44,430 bases of DNA, taken from contig WELB01000033.1 of NCBI GenBank assembly GCA_009602725.1, forward strand, positions 74,068 to 118,497, in the 5' to 3' direction. This DNA is from Spirogloea muscicola. Taxonomy: Eukaryota > Streptophyta > Zygnematophyceae > Spirogloeales > Spirogloeaceae. The notes under the pieces were generated by a model. It saw only the letters and a program-made list of their open reading frames with translations. It was not told the DNA's origin and searched no databases. Positions within the stretch are counted from its first letter, which is position 1; every line of letters begins with the position of its first letter. Positions 30,761 to 41,019 of the stretch are shown in pieces. A program made the translations under genes and the position numbers.

Positions 30761-31084
30761 CTTACGAAGAAAAAGACTCTTCAAGTAGAGGGCGATGGCT
30801 GAGATTGGCCTTCAACTTTGGTCTGAGAATTCAATCACTTAGCACCCTCCCCATTGCCACCTTCCTTTGTGGTAGTTATCGAAGGGATGAGCCACTTTCT
30901 TTCTAGGCTGGCCCAGAAGAAAGAGAGAAAGACGTAGATGGGCGATGACTGTGAGTGGCCAGCCCAGAAAAAGTGAACGGAGTTCGAAGGGGGCCAGAGA
31001 AAGCTCTAAAGCACACACTGACTCAAGTGGCCACAGGGCATTCATCATTCAGTCATCCCAGGTGAAAGGATGGAGTGGGCGAGG
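30761..31084. other. Retroelement debris
   Basis: Short tail-like pieces (GATGACTGTGAGTGGCCAGCCC near 30945-30966 with AGAAAAAGTGAACGGAG, minus-strand type). No gene. Confidence 0.4.
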
Positions 31085-31267
31085 AAGAAAGTGCTCGCCC
31101 ATTGAGAATAGGGGCTGGAACAACCAGCCCGAAAAAGAATGAACAGAGTACGAGAAGGGGGCCAGGGGAAGCGCTAAGTAACAGAAACAAAGCTGCTACG
31201 AGACACTCAGTAACCCCTGCTAAGCAGCCGCAGATCAGAGATGCTGGGCTCCTGGAAGTGGGTCCCC
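31085..31267 (-). mobile_element. Family A 3' end running into assembly gap
   Basis: Minus strand: GTHFQEPSISDLRLLSRGY-stop, 3' UTR, hairpin variant GGGCTGG-TTGTT-CCAGCCC and terminus GGGCGAGCACTTTCTT. The copy enters the N gap, so its length is unknown. Confidence 0.85.
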
Positions 31268-31671
31268 NNNNNNNNNNNNNNNNNNNNNNNNNNNNNNNNN
31301 NNNNNNNNNNNNNNNNNNNNNNNNNNNNNNNNNNNNNNNNNNNNNNNNNNNNNNNNNNNNNNNNNNNNNNNNNNNNNNNNNNNNNNNNNNNNNNNNNNNN
31401 NNNNNNNNNNNNNNNNNNNNNNNNNNNNNNNNNNNNNNNNNNNNNNNNNNNNNNNNNNNNNNNNNNNNNNNNNNNNNNNNNNNNNNNNNNNNNNNNNNNN
31501 NNNNNNNNNNNNNNNNNNNNNNNNNNNNNNNNNNNNNNNNNNNNNNNNNNNNNNNNNNNNNNNNNNNNNNNNNNNNNNNNNNNNNNNNNNNNNNNNNNNN
31601 NNNNNNNNNNNNNNNNNNNNNNNNNNNNNNNNNNNNNNNNNNNNNNNNNNNNNNNNNNNNNNNNNNNNNNN
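31268..31671. other. Assembly gap (404 N)
   Basis: Unknown bases between a family A element and the FAM32A-like exon. It probably hides the start of that gene and the 5' side of the element. True size and linkage cannot be judged. Confidence 1.
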
Positions 31672-31913
31672 CCGACGGCGGCGGCGGCGGAGGCGGCGGC
31701 GGCCAGGAGCTGGCGTCGCCCACGGCGACGGCGGCGGCGGAGGACCACCGGACGCCGGCGGAGCGGCGGTACCACGAGCAGGTGGCGGCGCTGGAGGCGG
31801 CGCGTGCCGCCAAGCACGCCGCCAAGTCGCACCGCCAGAAGATCGAGGAGTTCAACAAGTACCTCGCCAACCTCAGCGAGCACTACGACATCCCCAAGGT
31901 CGGCCCCGGCTGA
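31672..31913 (+). CDS. FAM32A-like protein, C-terminal part
   Basis: Open from the gap to TGA at 31911-31913 (about 80 residues). After a Gly-9 run it reads [17 protein letters not shown], then [27 protein letters not shown] in short blocks. The C-terminus matches FAM32A (human H-K-Q-R-V-E-D-F-N-R-H-L...[10 protein letters not shown]). FAM32A is a small, lysine-rich nuclear protein seen in the human step-II spliceosome, where its C-terminus reaches the active site to support exon ligation; that role here is by homology. The basic N-terminal third (about 60 residues) should lie in the gap. The Gly run comes from a GGC microsatellite. Confidence 0.85.
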
Positions 31914-31923
31914 CGAGTCCCGC

Positions 31924-31990
31924 CACTGGCGGCGGCGGCGGCAGCGGCGGCGGCGGCGGCGGCGGCGGCAGCGGCGTTGGCGGCGGCGAT
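31924..31990 (+). repeat. CGG/GGC triplet microsatellite
   Basis: GGC runs with CAG interruptions just after the FAM32A-like stop, so probably in its 3' UTR. A second GGC run (31676-31705) is inside the coding exon. Confidence 0.85.
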
Positions 31991-32148
31991 TCAGGGGCAT
32001 GCATCGTCGTGGCCGGTGCTCAAACGGGTCCAAGTCGTCCCCCCGTGATTGGGCTCTGGGGCCTTCTGCGAGCTGCAATTGCTGCTGGCGTTTGCACAGT
32101 GAAGTCTCTTTGCCGGCTGGCACAGCATATCAAACCCGAATCCTCTGT

Positions 32149-32184
32149 ACCCTAAACGCCAAACCCTAAACCTTAAACCCTATT
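32149..32184 (+). repeat. Telo-box-like CCCTAAA tract
   Basis: ACCCTAAACGCCAAACCCTAA followed by ACCTTAAACCCTA, about 240 bp after the FAM32A-like stop. Short interstitial telomere-like sequence. Confidence 0.85.
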
Positions 32185-33692
32185 TGTTGACCGTTGCATC
32201 AGTGCACTCTCGCAATGGCGCAGCAGCGCCTATGACGTGCGCACGCCCTCCTCTCTTGCCGTGCTCCTAGCTGCGCCTGCTCACTTCACTGTCTGCTGTC
32301 TCTGGCTAGCACCCTGTTGCTGTCAAGCAGCACTTGATGCCGACTAGTCACGGCGGCACAGAACAGAAGCCCTCTTTCAGACGCGCCATGCTGCGCGCAT
32401 GGGTCCAGTCTCATGTGCTCAGCCAGCAGCCAAATGCACAAATACAGTATAGGCCTTGAAATCAGATGCTGCAGGGTATGCAGAGAGCTTGTCTTTATGG
32501 CACTCCTTAATCTCCTCGCCAAGCGAGTCCCATACACAGCAATTAAATTTGATGCTTAGCTATGCCTTGCTGTCAAGCTGTGCCTTGTTGCCTGCGCAAG
32601 ATTAGCTTGACAGATGCGCCAGGATCAGTTGCTGTTACTCCATGGTTGTTCCTGGAGGAAGGGCGATGCTGAAGGAGTGCTCGCCAGAGCTTCGCCCTGC
32701 AACCCATGGCTGTAGTAGCGCATCTCAGAGACCAGTATAATAGTCTATCTTGGCCTTCGCTTTGGCGCGGTAACGTTGCGCCGCATCAGTATTGCGAAGT
32801 GTACCAGCTCACCAATGTGCAAAAGCACCTCCTTGACAAGTCCCTGGGGTTCAGTCATGGCACCCCTGCAGCTCTTGGCAGCATAACGGCCTCAATCAAA
32901 GCCTGGTGTACTGGTTGCACAGGTTTAATAACACGTGTGTTCACCCACAGAGAGTCCAGTCCTACCTGACACCTATCTTTAAGTGTATCTCTGCCGCCGC
33001 CAGGGGTCATCGCCCTCCAGGAATCATCGCCCCTCAGGAGCCCCAGCTCCTCGTCTCCGTCGCCGCCAGGGGTCGAATCGCCCCTCAGGGGTCATCGCCC
33101 CTCAGGAGCCTCAGCTCCTACTAGCACCTCGGCTGAGCATCAACTTGCGAACAACTTTGCCAGAAAAGGCCACCAAGTTATGCATATGCTTCCTCAATTG
33201 CGAAAAGCGCAACAGTAGTCAAATGACTGCAACGTGTCATCCATATCGCGCTTTCCTCACGCACATGCCCGTGAGATTGGCCGCGGCCCTTCAAGAGCTG
33301 TGCCTACTCTTGGCCCCCAGTCTTGGCAGCTCTGTGGGCGGTTAACCAACCATTACGAACATGGCAAAATTATGGGCACAAGTCACTGGTGGCACAGGCA
33401 TGCCTGGGCACGTGCAAACGCTGCTGCGCTCATCTAGCCATCGCAGATCGCAAGCCAGAGTGCATGTGGCAGAGGACGAGGACGCGCTGCAGCTATTGGC
33501 CCCACTTAAAGGGGCTGTTCTGTGGCGCCAGCATCACGTTCTCGGCGCCTCCCTGTGGCGCGGCAAACGCAGCTCAGCAAGGAGAGCTGACTGGCATCAT
33601 CACCCAGCCAGAGATGGCGTCAAGCGCTGCACGGCAGCGTGATGTGTCCTCCTCAGTGCAGGGGCTCGCTGATATGCTGGGGGCTGAGGGGC
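32185..33692. other. Unresolved region between FAM32A-like and golgin genes
   Basis: No recognised gene. Two stretches look coding-like but have no known motif: EVYQLTNVQKHLLDKSLGF...SITASIKAW (about 32790-32920, +) and a Ser/Pro-rich reading ending LANNFARKGHQVMHML...KAQQ-stop (about 32980-33217, +). They might be exons of one unknown gene. Confidence 0.35.
32985..33120 (+). repeat. Imperfect tandem repeat, about 66-bp unit
   Basis: CCGCCGCCAGGGGTCATCGC ... CAGGAGCCCCAGCTCCT is followed by CGTCGCCGCCAGGGGTCGAA ... CAGGAGCCTCAGCTCCT. Inner TCATCGCCCCTCAGG units are also repeated. Confidence 0.75.
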
Positions 33693-35099
33693 TCACTCCT
33701 TGCGGCCGCCGTCCTCCATGGCATTGAGCAGCTGCGCAAGCTCGTCGAGCTTCTGCAACCGCACGCGCTCACTCTCTGTGACAACCTGCATGGACAGTCA
33801 GCGTGGCACCGGCCTGGCGTCAGACTGCTTCACGGTGTTAGGCCATTGGCAGATGTGGGCTCCACTGCCCATAGTGGCGATCAACGGAGCTGGCGGCAAT
33901 TGGAGGAGGGGGGCGTTGCCTCAATGAGGCGCTCCACGAGCTCAGTCTTGAGCTTGCTCTTCTCATTGTACACGACAACTGCATCCTTGAGCTCCTTCTC
34001 CTGCGCGTTTACCACAGACGGCCGCCCCCACAGCCGCAGCCGCGGTTTCCGGTGTCAGCAGCCTCCCCTGCCTTGAAACAGGCATTGCAGGGTGGCGTCA
34101 GTGCTGCTGTGGCGGTGCCATTGCAACCTTCCGGACGCAGGCGGCCTTCATGGGCCGCAGCTCTCGGTCCACAGCCTCGATGCGCCGCCGGATGTCTCCG
34201 ACCTCCTTGCGCGTCGGGTCCTCCAGCGACTCCAGCTCCTGACCACATGACGATGACCGGCGGCCGCAGCAAGATCAGCCAAAGGCGTGCAGTGGGCCAG
34301 CGAGTGGGGCCAAGGGGTGTGCCCGACAGGACCTGGGCTAAGAGTAGCAGGCCAAGGGGGGAGAGGGGAGAGTGGTGAGGGGAGTTGGGCGCACCCGCTT
34401 GAGCTCGTCGAGGCGGCGGGCCTCGGCCTCGACGCGCGAGCGCTGCACGGCGACGCGGCTCGTCACCTCGCGCTTGCGCCGCTCCACCTCCGCCTCCTTC
34501 TCGCGCAGCGACGCCTCCCGCACGCTCGCGCCCGCCTCGCGCTCCACTGCTGCCTCCGCGCTCAGCTCGGCTGGCACGCTCAGCATGGCCTGCACCCAGG
34601 AAGGACCGCCGGCGGCGTCAACATACCGGCCCATCTCTTGGCTGTCGCTCGTCGTCGGCAGCGGCGGCGGCTGCCCATCGGGCGGCGAGGCCTGCAGTGT
34701 GCGCACCTGGCCGCCGCCGGGCGTCCAGGGCTGTGCCTTCGACGAGCTGCCTGCTGGCGACGCTGCGGCAGCCGCAGCCGTCCCATCCTCAAAGGGGTTC
34801 TTGTACTCCTCCTTCAGCTGCGGGGCCAGCGGCGGGCGCGCCGTCGGCTATCGATGCCCGGCAGGCAGCGCTCGCGGCAATGTGCGGCGGCTGGCCGCCG
34901 CCAGAGGTTCACGGCTGCGCCACATTCCTGGCGCTGCATCTGACCAGACCTGGCGGTGGCGGTCCCAGGCCTGGCGCTGGATGTCGGCGGCCCGGCTGCG
35001 CTGCTCCGCCGTCTCCTTGCGCAGCGTCTCGCGCAGCGACGCCTCCAGGCTCTGCAGCGACTCCACGCCCTTGGCGCTGGCGGCCGCCCCATTCTGCAT
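33693..35099 (-). CDS. RAB6-interacting golgin (GORAB-like) coiled-coil protein
   Basis: Five phase-0 exons on the minus strand: 35099-34950, 34817-34395, 34238-34128, 34000-33920 and 33785-33693 (stop), giving 285 residues. The C-terminal two thirds is a predicted coiled coil and follows the plant GORAB pattern: EAEVERRKREVTSRV, EAEARRLDELKR, ELESLEDPTRKEVGDIRRRI (family: LEALADPMRKEV), EAVDRELRPM, EKELKDAVVVYNEKS, then ELVERLIE-VVTESERVRLQKLDEL (family: LMELVGESERLRLKKLEEL). Golgins of this family sit at the trans-Golgi through RAB6 and scaffold COPI traffic. The middle contains EEYKNPFEDG. The last intron begins GC (GAG|GCAACG), the only non-GT donor seen. The start ATG at 35099 is a minimal choice: an upstream coding exon in 35150-35400 (Pro/Ser-rich frame) is possible through an acceptor at 35146. 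Confidence 0.8.
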
Positions 35100-35795
35100 C
35101 GGCGGCACCCAGATGGCCGTCTCGTCCCCGTCCCGTCCCGTCCAGCTGGCACTGCGGCGGCTCCTCGGCTAGCGGAGGGCGGTGCGGCAGGTGGGTTGGC
35201 CGGGGAGCGGATCAGCTGAGGCTGCGTGGGCGCCCTTGTGGGCTTGCGCTGGGCGAGCTCGCGGCGCAGAGGAGGAGGCGCTCTGGCAGAGGGACTGTGC
35301 TGGAGACGTGCACAGCTCGGACAGCGGGAAGGGAAGGTGGGGAAGGTGGTGGCTGTGGACATGGGAGGGGCTCGGGGCGCGCGGGTTGGGACGTGAGGCC
35401 GGAGGGTGAGAGGATCGAGTGACTGGAGGAGAGGGAGGGAGGTGGGGGGGGGACTCGGTGCGGGGAAGCTCCGGCCGTGCGCCCCAGTCCAAGCCGGCGG
35501 GTGACCGGAACTTAGGCAGCTCCCTACCCCCGGTTTGCGTTCACACGGTGGGAACCGGCTACTGCTCCTGATCTCCGGCTTGGGTTTACACGGTGGACAC
35601 GGGACAGCGGGCTTCCAGGTGCAGCAACCCCCCCGCCCCCGCTCTGGCGCATCCACGTGCGCCGACACCCGTCCGGCTTTCCGACAACTGGCCCGCCGCG
35701 CCGGCGGACGTCTGGCGTCGCGCGGAAAAGGGAATCAGCCGTCGGGCGCCCGACAGCTCCCCCCTCCCTAGCTCCGGTAATAAAGTGATTTAAGG
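35100..35795. other. 5' region of golgin gene
   Basis: GC-rich sequence upstream of the golgin. Open Pro/Ser-rich minus-strand frames may include an unrecognised first exon or promoter. A G-rich run (35437-35452) is present. No retroelement tail until 35796. Confidence 0.4.
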
Positions 35796-35872
35796 AGAAA
35801 GTGCTCGCCCATTGAGAATAGGGGCTGGAACAACCAGCCCGAAAAAGAATGAACAGAGTACGAGAAGGGGGA
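35796..35872 (-). mobile_element. Family A 3' tail
   Basis: AGAAAGTGCTCGCCC ... GGGCTGG-AACAA-CCAGCCC ... GTACGAGAAGGGGG: the last 77 bp of an A copy with the TTGTT loop. Confidence 0.85.
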
Positions 35873-35914
35873 TTTAACACCCTCCGTATGCACCTGGCGG
35901 GCTAATACCCCAAT

Positions 35915-36013
35915 CGTTCCTGGCGCTTCCCCTGGCCCCGTTCTGGTTATTTGTTGATTCTTTTTTGGGCTGGCATTTCCAGCCCCTATTCTCAATGGGC
36001 GAGCACTTTCTTC
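35915..36013 (+). mobile_element. Family A 3' tail
   Basis: GGCGCTTCCCCTGGCCCCGT ... GGGCTGG-CATTT-CCAGCCC ... GGGCGAGCACTTTCTT. It faces the tail at 35796-35872 across about 40 bp. Confidence 0.85.
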
Positions 36014-36038
36014 CAATGGGGGCAAGGGCTGCGAAAAG

Positions 36039-38920
36039 GGCGGGTCTCTCCCGACAGCCGCAAGCAGGGCCAGCAGCCCAGCTGCCCAGTCTCGTGGAAC
36101 GCGTCCAGTTGTTCGAGAGCGGGCACTGGGAGGAGCTCCTGGCGAGGCACGACGCGGCCGTGGCGGCGTCCGCGGCCGACCGCGGTCGCCGAGGGGCAGC
36201 ACACGCCCGGGCCGCCAGCGTCCGCAGGGCTCTTCGCTGCGGCCACGCGGGTGAGCTCTCCCGGGCTGTGCAGGCCCTGGACGATGCGATGCTGGCGCCG
36301 ACCAATGCGGCAACCCGGGCGTCTCTGGACTCCCTCCACCCCCCGGCCAGCTCCCCCCTGCCACCGTGGTTGGCCGCGTTCGCCCCGCCGGAGGAGGTGG
36401 TCTTGAAAGCCGACGCCCTCAAGAAGGCCCTCCAGACCAGCCGTCGCGCAGCCGCCGGTGGCCCCTCCCGCATGCTGACTGAGCACCTGCGGGAGATCTT
36501 CCTCGAGGGTGAGGCGGCAAACTTCGACGCGCTGCTGCAGATCTGCCAGCATATGGCCCGAGACAATGTGCCGGCCAGCATCCGCGGCGTACTGTGCACC
36601 AGCACGCTGCTCGCCGTTGACAAGCCGAGCGGGGGAGTCAGGCCCATTGCCATTGGGGAGGTCCTGTACCGCCTGGTGAGCCGCATACTCTGGCAGCAGC
36701 ATGCGGGGCCGGCGCAGGTGCACATGGCGCCACACCAGTACGGCGCGGGGCTGCGGAGTGGGGGCGAGGCCGTCGTCCACGGGGTTCGTGCGACCTTGGA
36801 CCAGCACCTGGGGTGGCTGGTGCTGGCCGTTGATGTGAAGAATGCCTTCAACACTGTGGAGCGCGCCAGTATTGCGGAGGAGCTCCGGGCATCCTTCCCC
36901 TCCCTGGTACCCTTTTTCCGCTTGGTACGGTCAGCCCAGCGACCTCCTCTGGCGGACAGGGGGTGATCAAGTGGAGGTCCTGCAGTCCCAAGCGGGCACG
37001 CGGCAAGGGACCCCCTCGCCGGCTTCTACTTTGCGCTCGCTGGCACCACCAGGCTCTGCAGGCTACCGTGGCGGCACACCCAGGAGTCCTACTCCCCACC
37101 TTCGCGGACGACACCACCATAGTCGGCCCTCCAGAAGACGTGGCGGCGGCCTTCGTCACCTTTGAGCTGCAGCTGGCCACCCTCGGCCTGTTCACCCGGG
37201 CGTCCAAGCGCGCAGCTTGGTCTCCCTGCGGCCTCCCACCTACCCTGACGCTGCCCACCGGATCCCAGACTCCAGCAGATGGCTTCACCCTGCTGGGGGT
37301 CCCCATCGGTGCGCCGTCCTTCGTGGAGGGGCAGCTGCTAGCCCGCCTTGCGGAGCATCTTCAGCGTGCGGCCCGGCTTCCCGAGCTGGACGATATGCAG
37401 CTGTTGCTGGCCATGTTGACCAAGGCCATTGGGCAGCAGCCCCAGTACTTGACGCGGGCCACTCCGCCGTCCCCAGGGGCATTGGCGGCGTACGCGGAAT
37501 TTGACGCAGGCATGGTGGCCAGCTTGGCGGCCCTGGTCCGCCACCAGGGCTTCCTCCAGTCGCCAGCCGCTAACCACCAGGCGGCGCTACCCCTCAGCCA
37601 CGGTGGTCTCGGCCTGCGCCCGCTCGCCCGATCGTGCCGGGCTGCATACCTTGGCAGCTGGGCGCAGACGGCCGCCTCCGTGGCCCAGCGCTTCATGGTC
37701 CACGGCCCGCGTGCACTGGAGCAGGCGGTGGTGGAGGTCGACATGGGCGCGCTGCGGTTCCAGGTGTCGCTTCGCTCCGCCCACCAGGAGCTGCTCGCGG
37801 CACACCCGGACCTGGCAGGCCAGGCGGTCTCCTTTGCGCACCTCGTGCACACTGCTGATCTGCGCGTCCAAGCGCGATTCCCGGCCGTGGTCGACAAGGC
37901 CGCCTACACCACCGCCGTGCTGCAGCTCCCCGTGGCCGACTTGCGCGGGAGCGCGAGACTTCAGTCGGCCTCCAACCCGAGGGCAGCGGCGTGGCTTCAG
38001 GCCCTCCCCATCAATGACGCCCTCACTCTCCCCGATGAGGTATTTCGCACTGCCGTCCACCGGCTCCTGGGACTGCCGCCTCCATGTCTCCAGGGCGTGC
38101 GTCAGTGTGTATGCGGCGAGCGATGGGCCGAGTCTGGGGAGCTGGCCGCTCATGTTCTGCGCTGCGCCCACGGCGGCGAGTGGACAGCAGCCCACGACCG
38201 CCTCCGCGATGCGATGCATGGCATCCTGGTGGAGGCTGGTTTCTCTGTGGCAGCGGAGCACTCCGGCGGCATGCCGCTCCAGGAAAGGGCTGACGGTCTC
38301 CACGCCCATCACATAGACCTGGTGGCCACCCCACAGACCGGCGGGCCACGTCTTCTCCTGGACGTGGTGACCACCGACGCATACAATCGCTCGCACCCAG
38401 CCCAATGTGCCGCCAAGGTTGGGTACGCGGTCGCTTGCACCGCTCGGGCTAAAGAGCTCAAGTACGCCGACCATCCGCGGGAAGACGAGTTCTTCCCTCT
38501 GGCGATTGACACGCATGGGGCGTTGGGCGCTCGGTGGCTCGAGTTGCTCACCCTGCTCGCCCGCCACGCCATCGCCCGTCTCTTCCATTAAGAGCTGGTG
38601 GACTTTCCTGCAGCCGGGTCGCTATCGCATGTGTACCGGATGCGCTTGGCCGTCTCGTTGCAGCGGTCGATGGCCCGCGCGCTGCACCTGCAGGCCAGCA
38701 GAGCCCTCGCTGCTGCCTCTGGCTCTGGCCAGGGGACCCACTTCCAGGAGCCTAGCGTCTCTGACCTCGGGCTGCTTAGCAGGGGTCACTGAGTGATCTG
38801 TAGCTGCTTTGATTCTTTGTGTGCTTGTTTTTCTTAGCGCTTCCCAGGCCCCCTTCTCGTCCTTTGTTGATTCTTTTTTGGGCTGGCTTTCCAGCCCCTA
38901 TTCTCAATGGGCGAGCACTT
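36039..38920 (+). pseudogene. Family A retrotransposon, 5'-truncated and frameshifted, 10-bp TSD
   Basis: Flanked by CTGCGAAAAG (36029-36038 and 38921-38930). It starts at the equivalent of residue about 218 of the intact protein (G-R-V-S-P-D-S-R-K-Q), so zinc finger and N-terminus are lost. The RT reads through LVLAVDVKNAFNTV (36817-36858). A frameshift near 36925 and another near 37010 fall around motif B. From about 37045 the frame is open through FADDTTIV, the CVCG...HVLRC knuckle, IDLVA, LLLDVVTTDAY and KELKYADH, until a TAA at 38589-38591 where the intact copy has Gly. The C-terminus resumes to S-R-G-H-stop (38790-38792). The 3' end is GGGCGAGCACTT, four bases shorter than usual. Inserted within a hairpin-type tail of another element. 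Confidence 0.92.
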
Positions 38921-39080
38921 CTGCGAAAAGCCAGCCCAAAAAGAAGTGACACTGGGGAGCTCGCCTATAGAAAAGAGGGGCTGGCAGAAGCCAGCCAAAA
39001 AAGAATGGACAAAAACAAAAGAGCCACAACAGGTGCCGAAAAGAAGGGAAACACACAGCTAGGCCTCTAGACAAATAGAC
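38921..39080 (-). mobile_element. Rest of broken host tail and a family F tail
   Basis: 38921-38957 (CTGCGAAAAGCCAGCCC-AAAAAGAAGTGAC) completes the tail begun at 36015. 38958-39060 is an F tail (minus): AGGCGAGCTCC terminus, hairpin GGCTGG-CTTCTG-CCAGCC (38979-38996), AGAATGGACAAAAAC, and CCACAACAGGTGCCGAAAAG. Confidence 0.75.
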
Positions 39081-39283
39081 ACGACGGACGCGCTGGCCCA
39101 CGACCGCGCCCTGAAGGCCACGGCAGCTGCTCACCCGGGCGTCCTCATGCCCACGTATGCCGACGACACCACCCTAGTCCGGCAAGCAGACGAGGTCTTG
39201 GCTGCCTTTGCCACCCTCGAGGAGCAGCTGAAGGAGATCGGCCTGGACATCCGCGCGTCGAAGTGCAGCGCTTGGTCCCCACA

Positions 39284-40966
39284 AGAAGAAAGCGCGGCCA
39301 GATTGACTGGTAGCTGGGAAAGGCCAGCCCAAAGGGATGGACAAGCTCTGAAGGAGCCGAAGTGCGAAGGACTAGGACTAAGACATCAGCCAGGGGACGC
39401 TCAGTAACCTCTAGTCAGGAGATGCAAGTCTGAGTAGCTAGCCGGCGGAAAGACGTCGCCCTGACGAAAGCCGGAGGCCGCCGCCAAAGCTCGGTCTGCG
39501 CGCAAGTAAACCGCGAATGCAAGGGATCCCTGCAACGAGATGGCCAAACGTATTCGGAAGACTTGAGCGAGGGACCCGGCGACGTTGAGCCGGGCTGCTC
39601 GCCCTGCTGCCCAAGGCGGCGGGCCGCTGCACCCGCGCAAGGTGGTGAAGCAAGTCAAGCCATTTTGTGCCAATGGCTCCGTGCACGTCGACTGCCAGTG
39701 GAACAAACTCGTCTCCCACCGGGTGGTCCGAGTATTTCCGTTCCTTTGCGCCCGCCGCTTGGCAGACTGCGTAGCCCGCCTCCTCCGACGAGCGCTTGGC
39801 GCTGCTGGAAACAAAGCAGTCCGTCGTGACAACGTCGGCGATGAGCCGAGGGCCCCCGCCCTTGCCCCCATTGGGAATGCCACTTTCTTTCCCGCCGAGC
39901 GCGCTGGCGACGAGGTCGGCGCGCCGGGTGTGGATGCGGCCATCCGCCCCAGCGGTCGGAGGCATGATGCTGGTATTCTCGAGCGCCACCGTGTAACCGG
40001 CCTCGACAAAGATGCCAAATATTACATTTCGCAGCAGGTGAGTGTTCCTGTCCGCTCCCCGCCCCGTGTGCACCTGAGCATGTGAGCTGCCAACGAGGCC
40101 GCGTCTGAACTGCGCTCTCCGCACTCACACTGCTGTACTCCACTGAGGCAGGGTGGGTGGAGGCCGAGGAGGCGGTGCACCGCCGTACGGAAGGCGTCAT
40201 CGGGCATTCGGAGCGCGTCGGGGATCGGCAGGGCAGACAACCAAGCTGCCGCCCCTGATGAGGATGCCGAGAGAAACCGCGCGTGCCCCCCGAGGTCGGC
40301 CGATGGCAAGAGCCCATGGCCGTGGTGAAGGAGGCCGCATCTACCTCTTCATCGGCATCTACCTCTGCCATGAAGCGAGCTTGGGCCCGGAGGTCGGCCG
40401 TGCGCGCGAGGTGCGTGAACGGGACGGCCCGTGGCACCAGGGCGGGGTGATCTGCAAGCAGCGCATCCCGGGCTGAGTGGAGAGCCGCCTGGAAGGGCAA
40501 CGTGCCAGTCTCCACGTCCGCTGCCGCCTGCTCCAGAAGGTGACCCCCATGACGGATGAAACGCTGGGCCACTGAAGCCGCAACCTGCGCCCAACTCCCC
40601 AGGTGTGTTGCCCGGCAGGCACGAGCCAGCGGACGGCAGCGCAGACCCCCACGGCTCACAGGCAGGGAGGCCTGGGGCACGGCAGCCGGCGTCGCCAGGA
40701 AGGGCGGGTGTTGGACCAGGGCCGCTGTGCTGGCGAGGATACCTGCATCAAAGGTTGCATAGGCGGCCTGCGCCGCCGAGGGGAGGGGGAGGGCTCGAGC
40801 CAGGTACAGGGGACGTTGCGCAATGCTGCGCGTCAGCATGGCAAGCCCTAGCTGCACGTTGCACAGCTCAAGGAAGTGGGCCGCCGGCCTGAGGTGCTCC
40901 TGCAGCTTGCCGCGCAGCTGCTCGTCCACAGCGGAGGGTAGGCAGAGGAGGGCTGGCAACCCTTGT
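39284..40966 (-). pseudogene. Nested family D retrotransposon copy
   Basis: Minus-strand 1.68-kb copy starting at VDEQLRGKLQEHL (post-RT region), reading LAMLTRSIAQRPLYLARAL, SLPVSRGGLRCRPLARACRA, LEQAAADVETGTLPFQ, an inserted DADEEVDA near 40340, the CECGERSS knuckle, GYTVALENTS, RADLVASALGG, GPRLIADVVTTD, KERKYSDHP, LAVDVHGAIGTKW, and YSDLHLLTRGY-stop (39413-39415), then the D tail down to 39284. Frameshifts lie near 40300 and 40040. It separates the two parts of the plus-strand D copy and abuts TTTAGGG repeats at its 5' end. Confidence 0.85.
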
Positions 40967-41019
40967 GGGTTTAGGGTTCAGGGTTTAGGGTTTAAGGGGT
41001 TTACCCCTAAACCCTAAAC
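40967..41019. repeat. Inverted telomere-like repeat at nested-insertion junction
   Basis: GGGTTTAGGGTTCAGGG, then GTTTAGGGTTTAAGGGG (40983-40999), a TTTA loop, and CCCCTAAACCCTAAAC (41004-41019), its reverse complement with one bulged A. Plant-type telomere units in both orientations, exactly between the 5' end of the nested D copy and the resumed host D coding sequence. Confidence 0.9.

Noticed and set aside
40967-41019. True chromosome-end telomere
   Set aside because: Only about 50 bp, both orientations, internal between coding halves of one element.
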